Source: an uncultured Campylobacter sp.
GTDB lineage: Bacteria; Campylobacterota; Campylobacteria; Campylobacterales; Campylobacteraceae
Direction: 5' to 3'
Assembly: GCF_938045205.1 (NCBI RefSeq)
Contig: NZ_CALIMY010000168.1
Span: forward strand, 1-57,581
DNA: 57,581 nucleotides
A model generated the notes under the pieces. It ran no database searches. It saw only the letters and a program-made list of their open reading frames with translations, and was not told the DNA's origin. How positions within the stretch are numbered: position 1 is the first letter of the stretch; every line of letters begins with the position of its first letter. Below are positions 43,146 through 52,693 of the stretch, piece after piece. Made by a program: the position numbers and the translations under genes.

Positions 43146-43179
43146 GAATTTAAAAGCGCGTGTTTTCGCTTTTAAATTC
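43146..43179 (+). terminator. Terminator hairpin after the membrane-protein gene
   Basis: GAATTTAAAAGCG and CGCTTTTAAATTC form a perfect 13-bp stem with an 8-nt loop, 15 nt beyond the stop at 43131. The T-rich right arm makes it functional as a terminator, probably in both directions. Confidence 0.7.
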
Positions 43180-43222
43180 CATTCATGCGCCTTTTCAAAT
43201 CCCCTTTTAAATTAAATTTAGC

Positions 43223-43228
43223 TATACT
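43223..43228 (+). promoter_or_regulatory. -10 box of dapD
   Basis: TATACT 30 nt upstream of the dapD ATG, with AAGGA as SD between them. Confidence 0.45.
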
Positions 43229-43258
43229 CCCGCGCAATTTTGCGATTAAGGATTAAAT

Positions 43259-44452
43259 ATGAAAGAGATTAAAAGCCTAAGCGAGCTTCAGGCTTTTGCA
43301 GATAAAGTTCGCGCCACAAAGGGCTACCGCGATCCGATCATGTGGGCGATCGGGCGTGTATTTAAGGGGCGTGCGGAGGGGCATAAAAGCTTAAGCGTGA
43401 ATTACGCGCACGTAAATTTTAAAGATGGGCTAGTAAGCGCAGCAGTGCTAATCCATGCTCTAACCGAATGCGGAGAGGTCATGGATTTTAGCGGTAGTGA
43501 GTGCGTCCTTCCGCTAACGCACAAAGCCCTAAAAAAGGCGATCGAGGTTTTAAAATTTCTGCAGCCAGACGCCAAAGAGGGCGCGCACAAAAATCTGCAG
43601 GTGCTACTTGCGGTTAAAGAGGCGATGAAATCGGACGAGCACGCGAGCTTTTGCGCTAGCTTTATCTTTGAGGATACCGCGCCGAAAAGCGTCGAGAGCG
43701 TCTATCTCAAGCTTTACGCGCTTTCGCTAAATCTCTGCGAGCCGCGCACGCTCAATCTAGACGGCGCATTTAGTGTGCTTCCGAACGTCGCGTGGGACGA
43801 AAACGCCCGTCCGATCGAGCTTTGGTGGCTGCGTGAAAGCGAAATCCATTTAAAAATGCAAGGCCGCTATCCGCGTATCATCAGCGTCGATAAATTTCCG
43901 CGCTATCTAAGTCACGTCGTACCGCCGCAAAATGTTCGGATTTTAGACGATGCGAAAGTGCGTTTGGGTGCGCATATCGCCGCGGGTACGACCGTGATGC
44001 CGGGTGCTGCGTATGTGAATTTCAACGCAGGCACGACCGGCAGCGTTATGATCGAGGGGCGCGTCAGCAGCTCGGTCGTCGTGGGCGAGGGCAGCGATAT
44101 AGGCGGCGGCGCGTCGATTTTGGGCGTGCTAAGCGGCACCAATGGCAATGCTGTGAGCATCGGCAAACACTGCTTGCTGGGCGCAAACTCCGTCACGGGC
44201 ATTCCGCTCGGCGATCGCTGCATCGTGGATGCCGGTATCGCGGTACTTGAGGGTACGAAGGTTTTTATCGCGCAAAAGGATCGCGAGGCGCTAGCAGCGC
44301 TAAATCCAGGCTTTGCGTTCGATCGTGAAATTTATAAAGGGCTTGAGCTTGCCGGGTTTAGCGGTCTGCACTTCCGACAAAACAGCCAAAGCGGGCAGAT
44401 TACGGCAAGCGTTAGCAAGCGTGCGATCAAACTCAACGCGGAACTGCATTAA
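43259..44452 (+). CDS. dapD: Tetrahydrodipicolinate N-succinyltransferase
   Basis: 397 aa, the longer DapD type found in Campylobacterota. An N-terminal helical domain precedes a left-handed beta-helix with hexapeptide repeats (LGAHIAAGTTVMPGAAYVNF, GSVMIEGRVSSSVVVGEGSD). It uses succinyl-CoA in lysine and meso-diaminopimelate synthesis. Stand-alone gene with its own promoter. The last 30 bp around its stop are duplicated imperfectly about 55 bp downstream. Confidence 0.95.
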   Translation: MKEIKSLSELQAFADKVRATKGYRDPIMWAIGRVFKGRAEGHKSLSVNYAHVNFKDGLVSAAVLIHALTECGEVMDFSGSECVLPLTHKALKKAIEVLKFLQPDAKEGAHKNLQVLLAVKEAMKSDEHASFCASFIFEDTAPKSVESVYLKLYALSLNLCEPRTLNLDGAFSVLPNVAWDENARPIELWWLRESEIHLKMQGRYPRIISVDKFPRYLSHVVPPQNVRILDDAKVRLGAHIAAGTTVMPGAAYVNFNAGTTGSVMIEGRVSSSVVVGEGSDIGGGASILGVLSGTNGNAVSIGKHCLLGANSVTGIPLGDRCIVDAGIAVLEGTKVFIAQKDREALAALNPGFAFDREIYKGLELAGFSGLHFRQNSQSGQITASVSKRAIKLNAELH

Positions 44453-44811
44453 ATTTATAAATTTAAACGGCGGGCGCGGATTGGCTGGAGCTTTTCAAAA
44501 CTGCGTTAAATCTATAACTTAAACGGCGAGTTAAAAAAGATACGGACGGATCTCGTCGCGCGCCGCTTTGAGCGATAGCATGTGATCCATCACAAAAATT
44601 TCCGCTCATAGAATTTCGCGCGGAATTTAAAGAATTTTTGCCGCGATTTAAAAATCTCTAGCGGTGATTTATGGAATTTATGCCGCTATTTTAACGCAAG
44701 TAATTTTGGCGGCTAGCGGATTTTTGCCGTGCAGAGGATTCTTAAATTTTAAAAATAGATTGAATTTAAAATTTGAATATGATAAATTTCAAATAAAATT
44801 AGGAGGTTAAA
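44453..44811. other. Gene-free spacer with a small direct repeat
   Basis: 359 nt. A direct repeat of about 30 bp (44442-44472 and 44499-44528, sharing AACTGC, TTAAAT and TTTAAACGGCG-type blocks) duplicates the end of dapD. Otherwise AAATTT words; no supported gene. Confidence 0.5.
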
Positions 44812-45198
44812 ATGAAAAAATTTATACCCGCCCTGTTTGGCGTATTTATCTGCAGCGCAGCGCTTGCGGAAGATATAGATGCCCAACGCTGCAAAGCTTT
44901 GGCGGACGCTGTAAATGGGCACAGTCACCCCGCGACTAAAAATATAGAGTTGAGCGCGGCTGCGTGCGAGGGCGATAAATTTGTAATTCCCACGATTCTA
45001 AAAAATGAAATTTGGGATAAAGTAGACCCTAAGATCAAGCAAAATTTTGAAAGCATTTTGCGCGCTAACAGGCAAAAGGACGTCTGCGCGACGATGAAAG
45101 CGGGCGGTCTAAAGCGCATAGGCGTGCGACAATTTCTGCAAAGCGGCGAAAAAATCGCCGATCTGACCTACACGCGCAGCGATTGCGGCTTAGAGTAA
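44812..45198 (+). CDS. Small exported protein
   Basis: 128 aa. Clear Sec signal peptide (MKKFIPALFGVFICSAALA), a mature part of about 109 residues with four cysteines (RCKAL, ACEGD, VCATM, SDCGLE) that could form two disulfides. Excellent SD AGGAGG; TATGAT possible -10 upstream. Periplasmic protein of unknown role, 18 nt before the CDF transporter gene and possibly in operon with it. Confidence 0.65.
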   Translation: MKKFIPALFGVFICSAALAEDIDAQRCKALADAVNGHSHPATKNIELSAAACEGDKFVIPTILKNEIWDKVDPKIKQNFESILRANRQKDVCATMKAGGLKRIGVRQFLQSGEKIADLTYTRSDCGLE

Positions 45199-45216
45199 AA
45201 TTTCAAAGGAGAGATA

Positions 45217-46344
45217 ATGGAAGTGCCTCAAGCGGCGTATAGCAGGGATAAAATCATCATTCGCACCGGCGCGATCGGTATCATTTCAAATGTAATTTTA
45301 GCGGCATTTAAGGGCGGCGTGGGGCTGATCTCAGGCTCGATCGCGATCGTACTTGATGCCGTAAATAACCTAAGCGACGCGCTTTCGTCCGTCATTACGA
45401 TCGTGGGCGTGCATCTTGCTAGCAAGCAGCCCGATCGCGCGCACCCCTTCGGGCACGGCAGGATCGAGTATCTAAGCGCGATCGTAATCGCCGTCATCAT
45501 CCTCTATACCGGCGGCGTCTCGCTCGTCGAATCGATCAAAAAGATCATCCATCCGCAAGCGGCGAATTATAATGCGGTTTCGCTCGCCATCATCGCCGTA
45601 GCGGTCGCGGCAAAATTTAGCCTGGGACTTTACACGCAAAAGACGGGCGAGCGCGTGAACTCTGACTCGCTCATTGCTAGCGGCGTGGACGCCAAATACG
45701 ACGCGCTCGTATCGCTAGCCACCCTCGTAGCGGCTTTTATTTCGCTTATTTTCGGACTGAGCTTGGAAGCGTATCTGGGCGCGATAATTTCGGCGCTTTT
45801 GATAAAAACGGCGTATGAAATTCTACGCGATACGATCAGCAAGCTTTTGGGTTCGCGTCCGAGCTTGAAGCTTACGAATGAAATTTACGACGTCGTGCGC
45901 GGCTTTGAGGGCGTCATCGGCGCGTATGATCTGATGTTTCATGACTATGGGCCCGACAAGATGGTCGGCAGCATCCACATCGAGGTTGCAAGCGACACTA
46001 CCGCGGCGCAGATTGACGCTCTTACGCGCCGCATCCAAAACGCCGTTTTTGCGAAATTTAATATCATCCTAGACACCGTAGGAATTTACGCGTTTAACAG
46101 GAACGATCCGCGCGCCGCCGAGATCCGCGAACATATCAAGCAGATGGCGCTATCGCATGAGTTCGTCTCGCAGATACATGGATTTTATCTCGACGAGCCA
46201 AAACACTCGATCAGCTTCGACGTTATCGTCGATTTCGCAGCGCCCGACATGGAGGCGACGTTTCGCGCGGTCTGCAAGCAGGTACGCGCCGCGTATCCGA
46301 ACTACACGCTCATCATCACTCGCGATAGCGATTACAGCGGCTAA
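45217..46344 (+). CDS. Cation diffusion facilitator, probably manganese type
   Basis: 375 aa. Six membrane helices are followed by a cytoplasmic CTD (KLTNEIYDVVRGFEGVIGAYD) and an additional C-terminal extension of about 80 residues. The metal site in helix 2 reads DAVNNLSD, i.e. NXXXD, and helix 5 has VDAKYD, i.e. DXXXD. These asparagine/aspartate sites are the pattern reported for Mn2+ exporters such as MntE, rather than the HXXXD of Zn exporters. It should efflux metal in exchange for protons. Confidence 0.88.
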   Translation: MEVPQAAYSRDKIIIRTGAIGIISNVILAAFKGGVGLISGSIAIVLDAVNNLSDALSSVITIVGVHLASKQPDRAHPFGHGRIEYLSAIVIAVIILYTGGVSLVESIKKIIHPQAANYNAVSLAIIAVAVAAKFSLGLYTQKTGERVNSDSLIASGVDAKYDALVSLATLVAAFISLIFGLSLEAYLGAIISALLIKTAYEILRDTISKLLGSRPSLKLTNEIYDVVRGFEGVIGAYDLMFHDYGPDKMVGSIHIEVASDTTAAQIDALTRRIQNAVFAKFNIILDTVGIYAFNRNDPRAAEIREHIKQMALSHEFVSQIHGFYLDEPKHSISFDVIVDFAAPDMEATFRAVCKQVRAAYPNYTLIITRDSDYSG

Positions 46345-46559
46345 AATTTAAATTGCTCTAGCTTTGGCAGTCTAAATTTAATCGCACCCGCCCGCACCCC
46401 CTTCGGCGAAATTTCAGAATTTTAAGCTACAATAGGAGAAATTTATCGCAGCTCCGCGCGGCGCAAATGCCGTAATAAACCGCGAGATAAAATTTGCGCG
46501 CAAAACCTGGCAGAAGCCCGCGCGCAAGGCAATGCAAAGAGAAATTTAAAAGGAAAAAT

Positions 46560-48152
46560 ATGGTTGAAATCAAAGATCTTACGATGCGCTTCGGCAAACA
46601 GCTGCTTTTTGAAAACGTAAATTTGAGCCTCGATAAGGGCAGACGCTACGGCCTCATCGGCGCAAACGGCGCGGGCAAATCGACGCTACTTAAAATTTTA
46701 AGCGGGCAGATCGAAGCAAGCAGCGGCGAAATTTTAATAGAGAGCGGGCTTAAAATCGGCGTTTTGGGGCAGGATCAATTCGCCTTTGAAAGCTTCAGCG
46801 TCAAAGACGCCGTGCTCTACGGCAACAAGCGCCTTTATGACGCCGTGCGCGAAAAGACGCAGCTTTACGAGGCGGGCGAGTTTAACGATGAGATAAACGA
46901 GCGCCTCGGCGAGCTTGAGATGATCTGTGCCGAGGAGGACCCCGCCTACGAGTACGAAACGCGGATCGAGAAAATTTTAAGTTCGCTGGGGATTAGCGAC
47001 TTCGATAAAAAGATGAGCGAGATCGAGACGAGCGATAAATTTAAGGTTCTGCTCGCGCAGGTGCTCTTCCCGCGCCCCGACGTGCTGTTTTTGGACGAGC
47101 CTACGAACAATCTCGATATCGACGCCATTTCGTGGCTTGAGTTTGAGCTAAATCGCCACACCGGCACGCTCGTAGTCATCAGCCACGACCGCCACTTTTT
47201 AAACCGCGTCTGCACGGACATCCTCGACGTGGATTTTAGGCGGGTGCGCGAATTTAGCGGCAATTACGACGACTGGTTCATCGCGTCCAATCTCATCGCC
47301 AAGCAGGCGCAGTTCGAGCGCGAGAAAAAGCTCAAAGAGAAGGCGGAGCTTGAAAAATTTATCGCTCGCTTCAGCGCCAACGCAAGCAAAGCAAAGCAGG
47401 CCACGAGCCGTCAAAAACAGCTCGACAAGCTCGATCTTAGCGAGCTTGCGACCTCTTCGCGCAGAGAGCCTAGCATTTTATTTAAGCCCGCCCGCGAGAT
47501 CGGCAATGAAATTTTAGAGCTAAGTGGCGTGGATATGAGCTTCGGCGAGATTGAAATTCTGAAAAATTTTAACCTCAAGCTCGCTCACGGCGATAAGATC
47601 GCGATTATCGGTCGAAACGGCGTGGGCAAAAGCACACTTTGCAAGATCATCATGGGCGAGCTCGCGCCTCTTAGCGGCAAGGTTCACATGGGCGCCACGA
47701 TCGAGCCCGGGTACTTCGCGCAGGATACGAATAATAAAATTTCAGGCGAGCTTAAGCTCTACGAATATCTACAAAGCCCGCAGAATAGGGATCTGGATGA
47801 AATTCGTAAATGCCTTGGACGTATGCTTTTTAGCGGCGCGGAGCAGGAGAAAAGCGTGGGCAGCCTAAGCGGCGGCGAGAAACACCGCGTGATGCTAAGT
47901 AAGCTAATGCTGCAACGCCCGAACCTGTTGGTGCTCGACGAGCCCAACAACCACCTTGATCTTGAGGCGATCATCGCTCTGGGAGAGGCGCTGTATAATT
48001 TCGCGGGATGTGCGATCTGCGTGAGCCATGACCGCGAGCTCATCGATGCGTTTGCAAATAGAATTTTGCACCTCAAAGGAGACGCCGAAATCGTCGATTT
48101 TAGGGGCACTTACGAGGAGTACCGCGAGAGCTTGGGGGCGAGCGATGATTGA
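46560..48152 (+). CDS. ABC-F family ATPase
   Basis: 530 aa with two ABC domains and no membrane part. Walker A GANGAGKST and GRNGVGKST, signature LSGGEKHRVMLSKLM in the second half, Walker B FLDEPTNNLD and VLDEPNNHLD, and the long interdomain linker of ABC-F proteins (LIAKQAQFEREKKLKEKAEL). Such proteins act on ribosomes. It starts at the ATG with AAAAGGA (46560). Its stop overlaps the thiS start by 8 nt. Closest in type to YbiT (inference). Confidence 0.9.
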   Translation: MVEIKDLTMRFGKQLLFENVNLSLDKGRRYGLIGANGAGKSTLLKILSGQIEASSGEILIESGLKIGVLGQDQFAFESFSVKDAVLYGNKRLYDAVREKTQLYEAGEFNDEINERLGELEMICAEEDPAYEYETRIEKILSSLGISDFDKKMSEIETSDKFKVLLAQVLFPRPDVLFLDEPTNNLDIDAISWLEFELNRHTGTLVVISHDRHFLNRVCTDILDVDFRRVREFSGNYDDWFIASNLIAKQAQFEREKKLKEKAELEKFIARFSANASKAKQATSRQKQLDKLDLSELATSSRREPSILFKPAREIGNEILELSGVDMSFGEIEILKNFNLKLAHGDKIAIIGRNGVGKSTLCKIIMGELAPLSGKVHMGATIEPGYFAQDTNNKISGELKLYEYLQSPQNRDLDEIRKCLGRMLFSGAEQEKSVGSLSGGEKHRVMLSKLMLQRPNLLVLDEPNNHLDLEAIIALGEALYNFAGCAICVSHDRELIDAFANRILHLKGDAEIVDFRGTYEEYRESLGASDD

Positions 48153-48348
48153 GATCTTCGTAAACGGCGAGCCGCTGCGGCTTGAGCGCGATATGAGCGT
48201 GAGCGAGTTTTTGCGCTTGCGCGGACACGATCTGCGCTTAGTAGCGCTCGAGCGCGACGGCGAAATTTTAAAAAAGCAGGAGTGGGAGCGCACGCAGATC
48301 TCAAGCGGCAAAAAATATGAGATCGTTGAGTTCGTGGGCGGCGGCTGA
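48145..48348 (+). CDS. thiS: Sulfur-carrier protein ThiS
   Basis: 67 aa beta-grasp protein: IEIFVNGEPLRL at the start, LVALERDGEILKKQEW and IVEFVGGG at the end. The C-terminal Gly-Gly is adenylated by ThiF and loaded with sulfur for thiazole synthesis. The start lies inside the end of the ABC-F gene. The other thiazole genes follow about 1 kb downstream. Confidence 0.88.
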   Translation: MIEIFVNGEPLRLERDMSVSEFLRLRGHDLRLVALERDGEILKKQEWERTQISSGKKYEIVEFVGGG

Positions 48349-49324
48349 GGTCGGAGCTTTGAATTATTTTAAAATTGCGGCAGCCGAGGTTTAAATCCGC
48401 GTGGAGACCGCTAAATTTTAATCGGCGTAGCGACACAGCGGCTGGGGCTTAAAATTTGCGCGCGCGTCGTTAAAATTTTAGCGGTACGGCGGCGCGGAGA
48501 GATAGCGGCGTTTGGGTTTTTAAATTTATGAGGAAGCCGCGGTAACCTGGCGCCTGCGGCGAGCCTTTAAATTTTTAAAAGTGAGCTAGGCCGCGGCGGC
48601 TGAGCGCAGGAGTTTTAAAATTTTGTATCGGTATTGTAAAGTTTGAGCGTACGGCTTTAAAATTTCGCTGCGTCGCGCTCGGTAACGGCACCCTACGCGC
48701 AAATTTTACCCGCGAGCGCGCTAAATTAGCTCGTAAACACGGTATGTGCCGCGTGATCTATTTATATTAAACATAAAATTCCGCGTTCGGCGGCACGCCG
48801 CAGTGCGTAAAATTAACGGATCGATTCGGAGATCTATCGATATGCCGCGTTACAATACTGCGACGTAAAAAGGAGTGGGAATGCGACTCTGTTGCGCGGC
48901 GCACGGTAAAAAAAGCGGCTTGCGCCGATTAAATTTGGGCGGCGCGATAAATTTAAAAAGCTTAAGGCCGGTCAAAACAAAGCGCACGATACGGCGTCAA
49001 AATTTTATCGATTGGGCTTGCTTCGGGTTTACGCGCGATTGATCGTAGCGTTTCGCTAGTTGCAAGACAAAGCGCACTTGCGTTAAGCTCAAGTGCGGGT
49101 GCGTTGGCTAATTGAGCTCAATCATGGCGGCGGGCTGAGCTTCGGTCATCAAGACCGCGCAAATTTGTCTTAAGTATAAATCGCCATGGTGCGAAGCGAG
49201 CAATTGCGCGCTACAGCTCGTAGAATCGTTAAAATTTTCGGCTTTGCGTGACGCAAAAAAGGCACAGGGTCGAAGCTCGCGCGGCGAGGCTTGGGCGCGC
49301 AAAAAGATAAAATTTAGGATAAAA
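48349..49324. other. Long gene-poor gap between thiS and thiF
   Basis: 976 nt. AAATTT words are thinner here than in the other arrays. A perfect 8-bp inverted repeat (CGCACTTG at 49073-49080 with CAAGTGCG at 49090-49097) and a weak CGGTC/GACCG hairpin near 49140 are present. One small ORF with a good SD is listed separately; the minus-strand ORF at 49108-49347 has no SD and is rejected. Confidence 0.5.
48881..49042 (+). CDS. Small basic ORF
   Basis: 53 codons from an ATG with AAGGAG about 6 nt upstream, and TACAAT around 48851 as a possible -10. The peptide is strongly basic (GKKSGLRRLN, PVKTKRTIRRQNF) and not recognised. Small enough to be chance, but the signals are good. Confidence 0.3.
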   Translation: MRLCCAAHGKKSGLRRLNLGGAINLKSLRPVKTKRTIRRQNFIDWACFGFTRD

Positions 49325-50119
49325 ATGCAGATAAAATTAAACGGCAAAGCTTACGAAACGGGCACGAGCGATCTTGAGGGGCTGAAGCGCGAGGTTAAAT
49401 TTAGCGGCGAGATCGCCGTGATAAACGGCTATGCGAGCACGCAGAACTGCGAGCTAAAGGCGGGCGACGAGCTCTTTTTGCTCGCGCGTGGTGCTGATCT
49501 GGCGCCGCGGGAGCTTCGCGAGCTGATGTTTGCTCGCAACGCCCCCGCCGTAAACGAGGCGCTGCAAGGCTCGCGCGTGGCGATCTGCGGGCTCGGCGGG
49601 CTCGGCTCCAACGTCGCGATCCTGCTTGCGCGCGCGGGCGTGGGCGAGCTCTTTTTGATCGACTTCGACGTCGTCGAGCCTACCAACCTAAACCGCCAAC
49701 AGTATGAGATCGGCGATCTTTACAAGCCCAAAACGGCCGCTCTGCGCGAAAAAATCGCGCGCATAAACCCGTTCGTGCGCGTGCGAACCTTAAACGAGCG
49801 ACTTACTGCGCAAAACGTAGCCGAAATTTTAAAAAACGAGCGTATAATTTGCGAGTGCTTCGACGACGCGGCGGCGAAAGCGATGATTTTCGATGCGCTC
49901 GGCGGCACGGATCGCTTTTTGATCTGCGCTAGCGGCATGGCGGGCAGTAGCGATGCCAACGAGATCCGCACGACGCGACTCGGCAAAAACGTCTTCGTCT
50001 GCGGCGACCGTAAAAGCGCCGCAGCTCAGGGCGTGGGGCTGCTCGCTCCGCGCGTGGCGATCTGCGCAGCACATCAGGCAAACGTCGCGCTTAGGCTGAT
50101 TTTGGGCGAGGAGAACTAG
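49325..50119 (+). CDS. thiF: ThiF adenylyltransferase with N-terminal ThiS-like domain
   Basis: 264 aa. Residues 1-60 look like a second beta-grasp domain (MQIKLNGKAYETG, INGYASTQNCELKAGDELF) but end without a Gly-Gly tail. The rest is an E1-like fold: VAICGLGGLGSNVAILLARA for ATP, LIDFDVVEPTNLNRQQY, and CASGMAGS near the middle. It adenylates ThiS in thiazole synthesis. I do not see the paired CXXC zinc motif of E. coli ThiF. ATG with GGAT-type SD at 49325; the longer ORF would extend into the spacer. Confidence 0.88.
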   Translation: MQIKLNGKAYETGTSDLEGLKREVKFSGEIAVINGYASTQNCELKAGDELFLLARGADLAPRELRELMFARNAPAVNEALQGSRVAICGLGGLGSNVAILLARAGVGELFLIDFDVVEPTNLNRQQYEIGDLYKPKTAALREKIARINPFVRVRTLNERLTAQNVAEILKNERIICECFDDAAAKAMIFDALGGTDRFLICASGMAGSSDANEIRTTRLGKNVFVCGDRKSAAAQGVGLLAPRVAICAAHQANVALRLILGEEN

Positions 50120-50544
50120 GCCTGACCGCTCATCGCGCGTCCGCACTTCTAATTTTACGCGCCTTTGTACATTGCCGCTAAATTTAGCTTTGTGCGATTG
50201 TTTTTGAAAAGCATAGGGCGTTTCGGCGGCATACACGGCGCGTTTAAAAACGGTATGAAATTTACCGCGCGCCGCGTAAATTTAGCCGCGCCGCATAAAT
50301 TTAAAACTGCACTCCGGCGTAAAATTTTAAACAGCGCTTTGAAATTTTGCGCCGTCTGTTTGCGACTAAAATTTGACGAGAAATTTTAGAGCCTCGATGC
50401 GGTCCGTTCAGCGCGTAAAATAGCGACATAAGCAAGTAAGGATCTGTGCCGCAATCTCGCGCTGTGTATAATGCGCTGCGCAAGCACTGATATTGCGCCA
50501 TCTGCGCCGTATCTGAAAACAAAATTTAAACTAAAGAGGATAGA
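50120..50544. other. Gene-free spacer between thiF and thiG
   Basis: 425 nt of AAATTT words and GC-rich runs; no ORF with SD. The TTTAAA-rich part around 50230-50390 belongs to the same repeat style as the arrays. Confidence 0.5.
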
Positions 50545-51306
50545 ATGGACGATAAACTGATCTTAGGCGGCAAGGAGTTTAGCTCGCGCCTGATAATGGG
50601 CTCTGGCAAGTTCGATCACGCGATGATCGACGCCTGCGTGCGGCACGCGGGCTGCGAGATCGTCACGCTTGCGCTGCGCCGCGTGAACGAAAGCAAGAGC
50701 CGTAATATCTTGGATTTCATCCCCCGCGGCGTCACGTTGCTGCCGAATACTAGCGGCGCACGAAATGCCGAGGAGGCGCTGCGAATCGCACGGCTCGCGC
50801 GCGAGCTTGGCTGCGGCGACTTCGTAAAGATCGAGATCATAGGCGACAGCAAATACCTTCTGCCCGACAATGCCGAGACGATCAAGGCCTGCGAGGCTCT
50901 GGCGCGCGAGGGTTTCGTGCCGCTTGCCTACATGCACGCCGATCTGTGCGTCGCGCGCGATTTGGTAAGCGCAGGGGCCGCCGCCGTGATGCCTCTGGCT
51001 GCGCCGATCGGCTCCAATCGCGGGCTGATGATGCGCGGGATGATCGAAATTTTGCTGGGCGAAATCGACGTGCCGATTATCGTAGATGCGGGGCTCGGCG
51101 CACCTAGCGAGGCTTGCGAGGCGATGCAGATGGGCTGCGCTGCGGTGATGGTAAATACGGCGATCGCCACGAGCGGGGATCTGGCGCTGATGGCGCGGGC
51201 GTTTGCGCTCGGCGTGCAGGCGGGGCGCGATGCCTATCTGGCGGGGCTCGGCGCCGTTTGCAAAACGGCCAGCGCAAGCTCGCCGCTAACGGGATTTTTG
51301 CGCTAG
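50545..51306 (+). CDS. thiG: Thiazole synthase
   Basis: 253 aa TIM-barrel enzyme that forms the thiazole ring from DXP, ThiS-thiocarboxylate and dehydroglycine. Typical blocks: FSSRLIMGSGKF, the active-site lysine in FVKIEIIGD, PLAAPIGSN and the phosphate loop DAGLGAPSEA, then AVMVNTAIA. SD AGAGGA. Normal length. Confidence 0.95.
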   Translation: MDDKLILGGKEFSSRLIMGSGKFDHAMIDACVRHAGCEIVTLALRRVNESKSRNILDFIPRGVTLLPNTSGARNAEEALRIARLARELGCGDFVKIEIIGDSKYLLPDNAETIKACEALAREGFVPLAYMHADLCVARDLVSAGAAAVMPLAAPIGSNRGLMMRGMIEILLGEIDVPIIVDAGLGAPSEACEAMQMGCAAVMVNTAIATSGDLALMARAFALGVQAGRDAYLAGLGAVCKTASASSPLTGFLR

Positions 51307-51559
51307 CGGTTAAAATTTTAAGTGCGCTTGGTTGCGCGAGCTGTGTTTTTTTGCGCCGAATTTGCCTTTATTGGGCTTGTACAGATACAGATCGCGCAAG
51401 CTCGGCGTAGCAGCCGATAGATGCAGCGTGAAATTCTAAAATTTCGCACGGCGCAATATGAAATTTTAAAATTTGCGCGGCGAGAATTTTCGCACAAAAG
51501 CGTGCTGCGTAGAATTTAAATGAAAATTTAAATGAAAATTTAAAAGGAAAATTTTAAAG
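51307..51559. repeat. AAATTT-rich spacer before thiH
   Basis: About 250 nt with AAATTT and AAAATTT words, including a short tandem run (AATTTAAATGAAAATTTAAATG) just upstream of thiH that contains the SD region (AAAAGGA). Confidence 0.55.
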
Positions 51560-52693
51560 ATGAACGAAACTGGCTATCTAGCGGGCATGGAGGATATCGG
51601 AAGCGAGATAATGGAACGTACGCTCGCTCTGCGCGAGAGCTTTTGCGAGGAGGCGAGCGAGGCGGACGTGCAAAGGGCGATCGGCGCGAAAAACAGAAGT
51701 CTGCGCGATTTTGCTGCTCTACTAAGCGTGCGCGCGGGCGAGCATCTGGAGCAGATCGCGCAAGCCGCAGCGCGCGAAAAAGCAGCGCATTTTGGCAGCA
51801 ACATCGCCGTTTTTACGCCGATTTACATCTCAAACTACTGCGACAATCTGTGCGTTTACTGCGGCTTTAACTGCAAAAACAAAATCGCGCGCGCAAGGCT
51901 CGATGAGACGCAGCTAAAGGCGGAGTTTGAGGCGATCGCGGCGAGCGGGCTAGAAGAAATTTTGATCCTCACGGGCGAGAGCGAGAAAAACAGCCCCGTG
52001 CGATACATCGGGCGCGCCTGTGAGCTCGCGCGGCAGTATTTTAAGGTAATCGGCGTCGAAATTTATCCGCTAAACTCCGCCGATTACGCTTACCTACACG
52101 CTTGCGGCGTCGATTTTGTGACCGTCTTTCAAGAAACTTACGATCCCGCGCGCTACGCGCAGCTGCATCTTGTGGGCAATAAGCGCGTTTTTGCGTATCG
52201 CTTCGCAGCCCAAGAGCGCGCGATTAGAGGCGGTATGCGCGGCGTGGGCTTTGCGGCGCTTTTGGGGCTCGGGGACTTCCGCCGCGATGCCTTTGCTACG
52301 GGCGTGCACGCGTGGCTGCTTCAGCGCAAGTACCCGCGCGCCGAGACCTCCTTTTCGGTGCCGCGCCTGCGCCCGATCATCAACAACGACAAAATAAACC
52401 CGAAAGACGTCGGCGAGCGCGAGCTACTGCAGGTGATGTGCGCGTATCGGCTGCTGCTGCCAAGTGCGCAAATCACGATCTCCACGCGCGAGAGAGCGGG
52501 CTTCCGCGACAATGCGATCAGGATCGCGGCAAGTAAAATTTCGGCGGGCGTAAGCGTGGGTATCGGCGGGCACAGCGAGCAGAGGGGCGACGAGCAGTTT
52601 GAGATCAGCGACGCGCGCAGCGTAAGCGAGGTCTGCGAGGCGATCCGCGGCGGCGGGCTGCAGCCGCTGATGAGCGAGTATATCTATGTGTGA
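51560..52693 (+). CDS. thiH: Tyrosine lyase (thiazole synthesis)
   Basis: 377 aa radical SAM enzyme that cleaves tyrosine to dehydroglycine and p-cresol for thiazole synthesis. Cluster motif CDNLCVYC (CX3CX2C) after IYISNY; ILTGESEKNSPV, VEIYPLNSADY and a C-terminal GIGGHSEQRGDEQFEI region complete the family pattern. Anaerobic-type enzyme, consistent with a microaerobic or anaerobic host. It overlaps the next ORF by 8 nt. Confidence 0.95.
   Translation: MNETGYLAGMEDIGSEIMERTLALRESFCEEASEADVQRAIGAKNRSLRDFAALLSVRAGEHLEQIAQAAAREKAAHFGSNIAVFTPIYISNYCDNLCVYCGFNCKNKIARARLDETQLKAEFEAIAASGLEEILILTGESEKNSPVRYIGRACELARQYFKVIGVEIYPLNSADYAYLHACGVDFVTVFQETYDPARYAQLHLVGNKRVFAYRFAAQERAIRGGMRGVGFAALLGLGDFRRDAFATGVHAWLLQRKYPRAETSFSVPRLRPIINNDKINPKDVGERELLQVMCAYRLLLPSAQITISTRERAGFRDNAIRIAASKISAGVSVGIGGHSEQRGDEQFEISDARSVSEVCEAIRGGGLQPLMSEYIYV

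Noticed and set aside
44558..44620. Minus-strand fragment MDHMLSLKAARDEIRPYLF, looking a little like the start of a threonine dehydratase
   Set aside because: Only 19 codons, no SD and no continuation; similarity is too weak to claim a remnant.
49108..49347. 79-codon minus-strand ORF before thiF
   Set aside because: Overlaps the thiF start, has no SD, and its composition mirrors the other strand.
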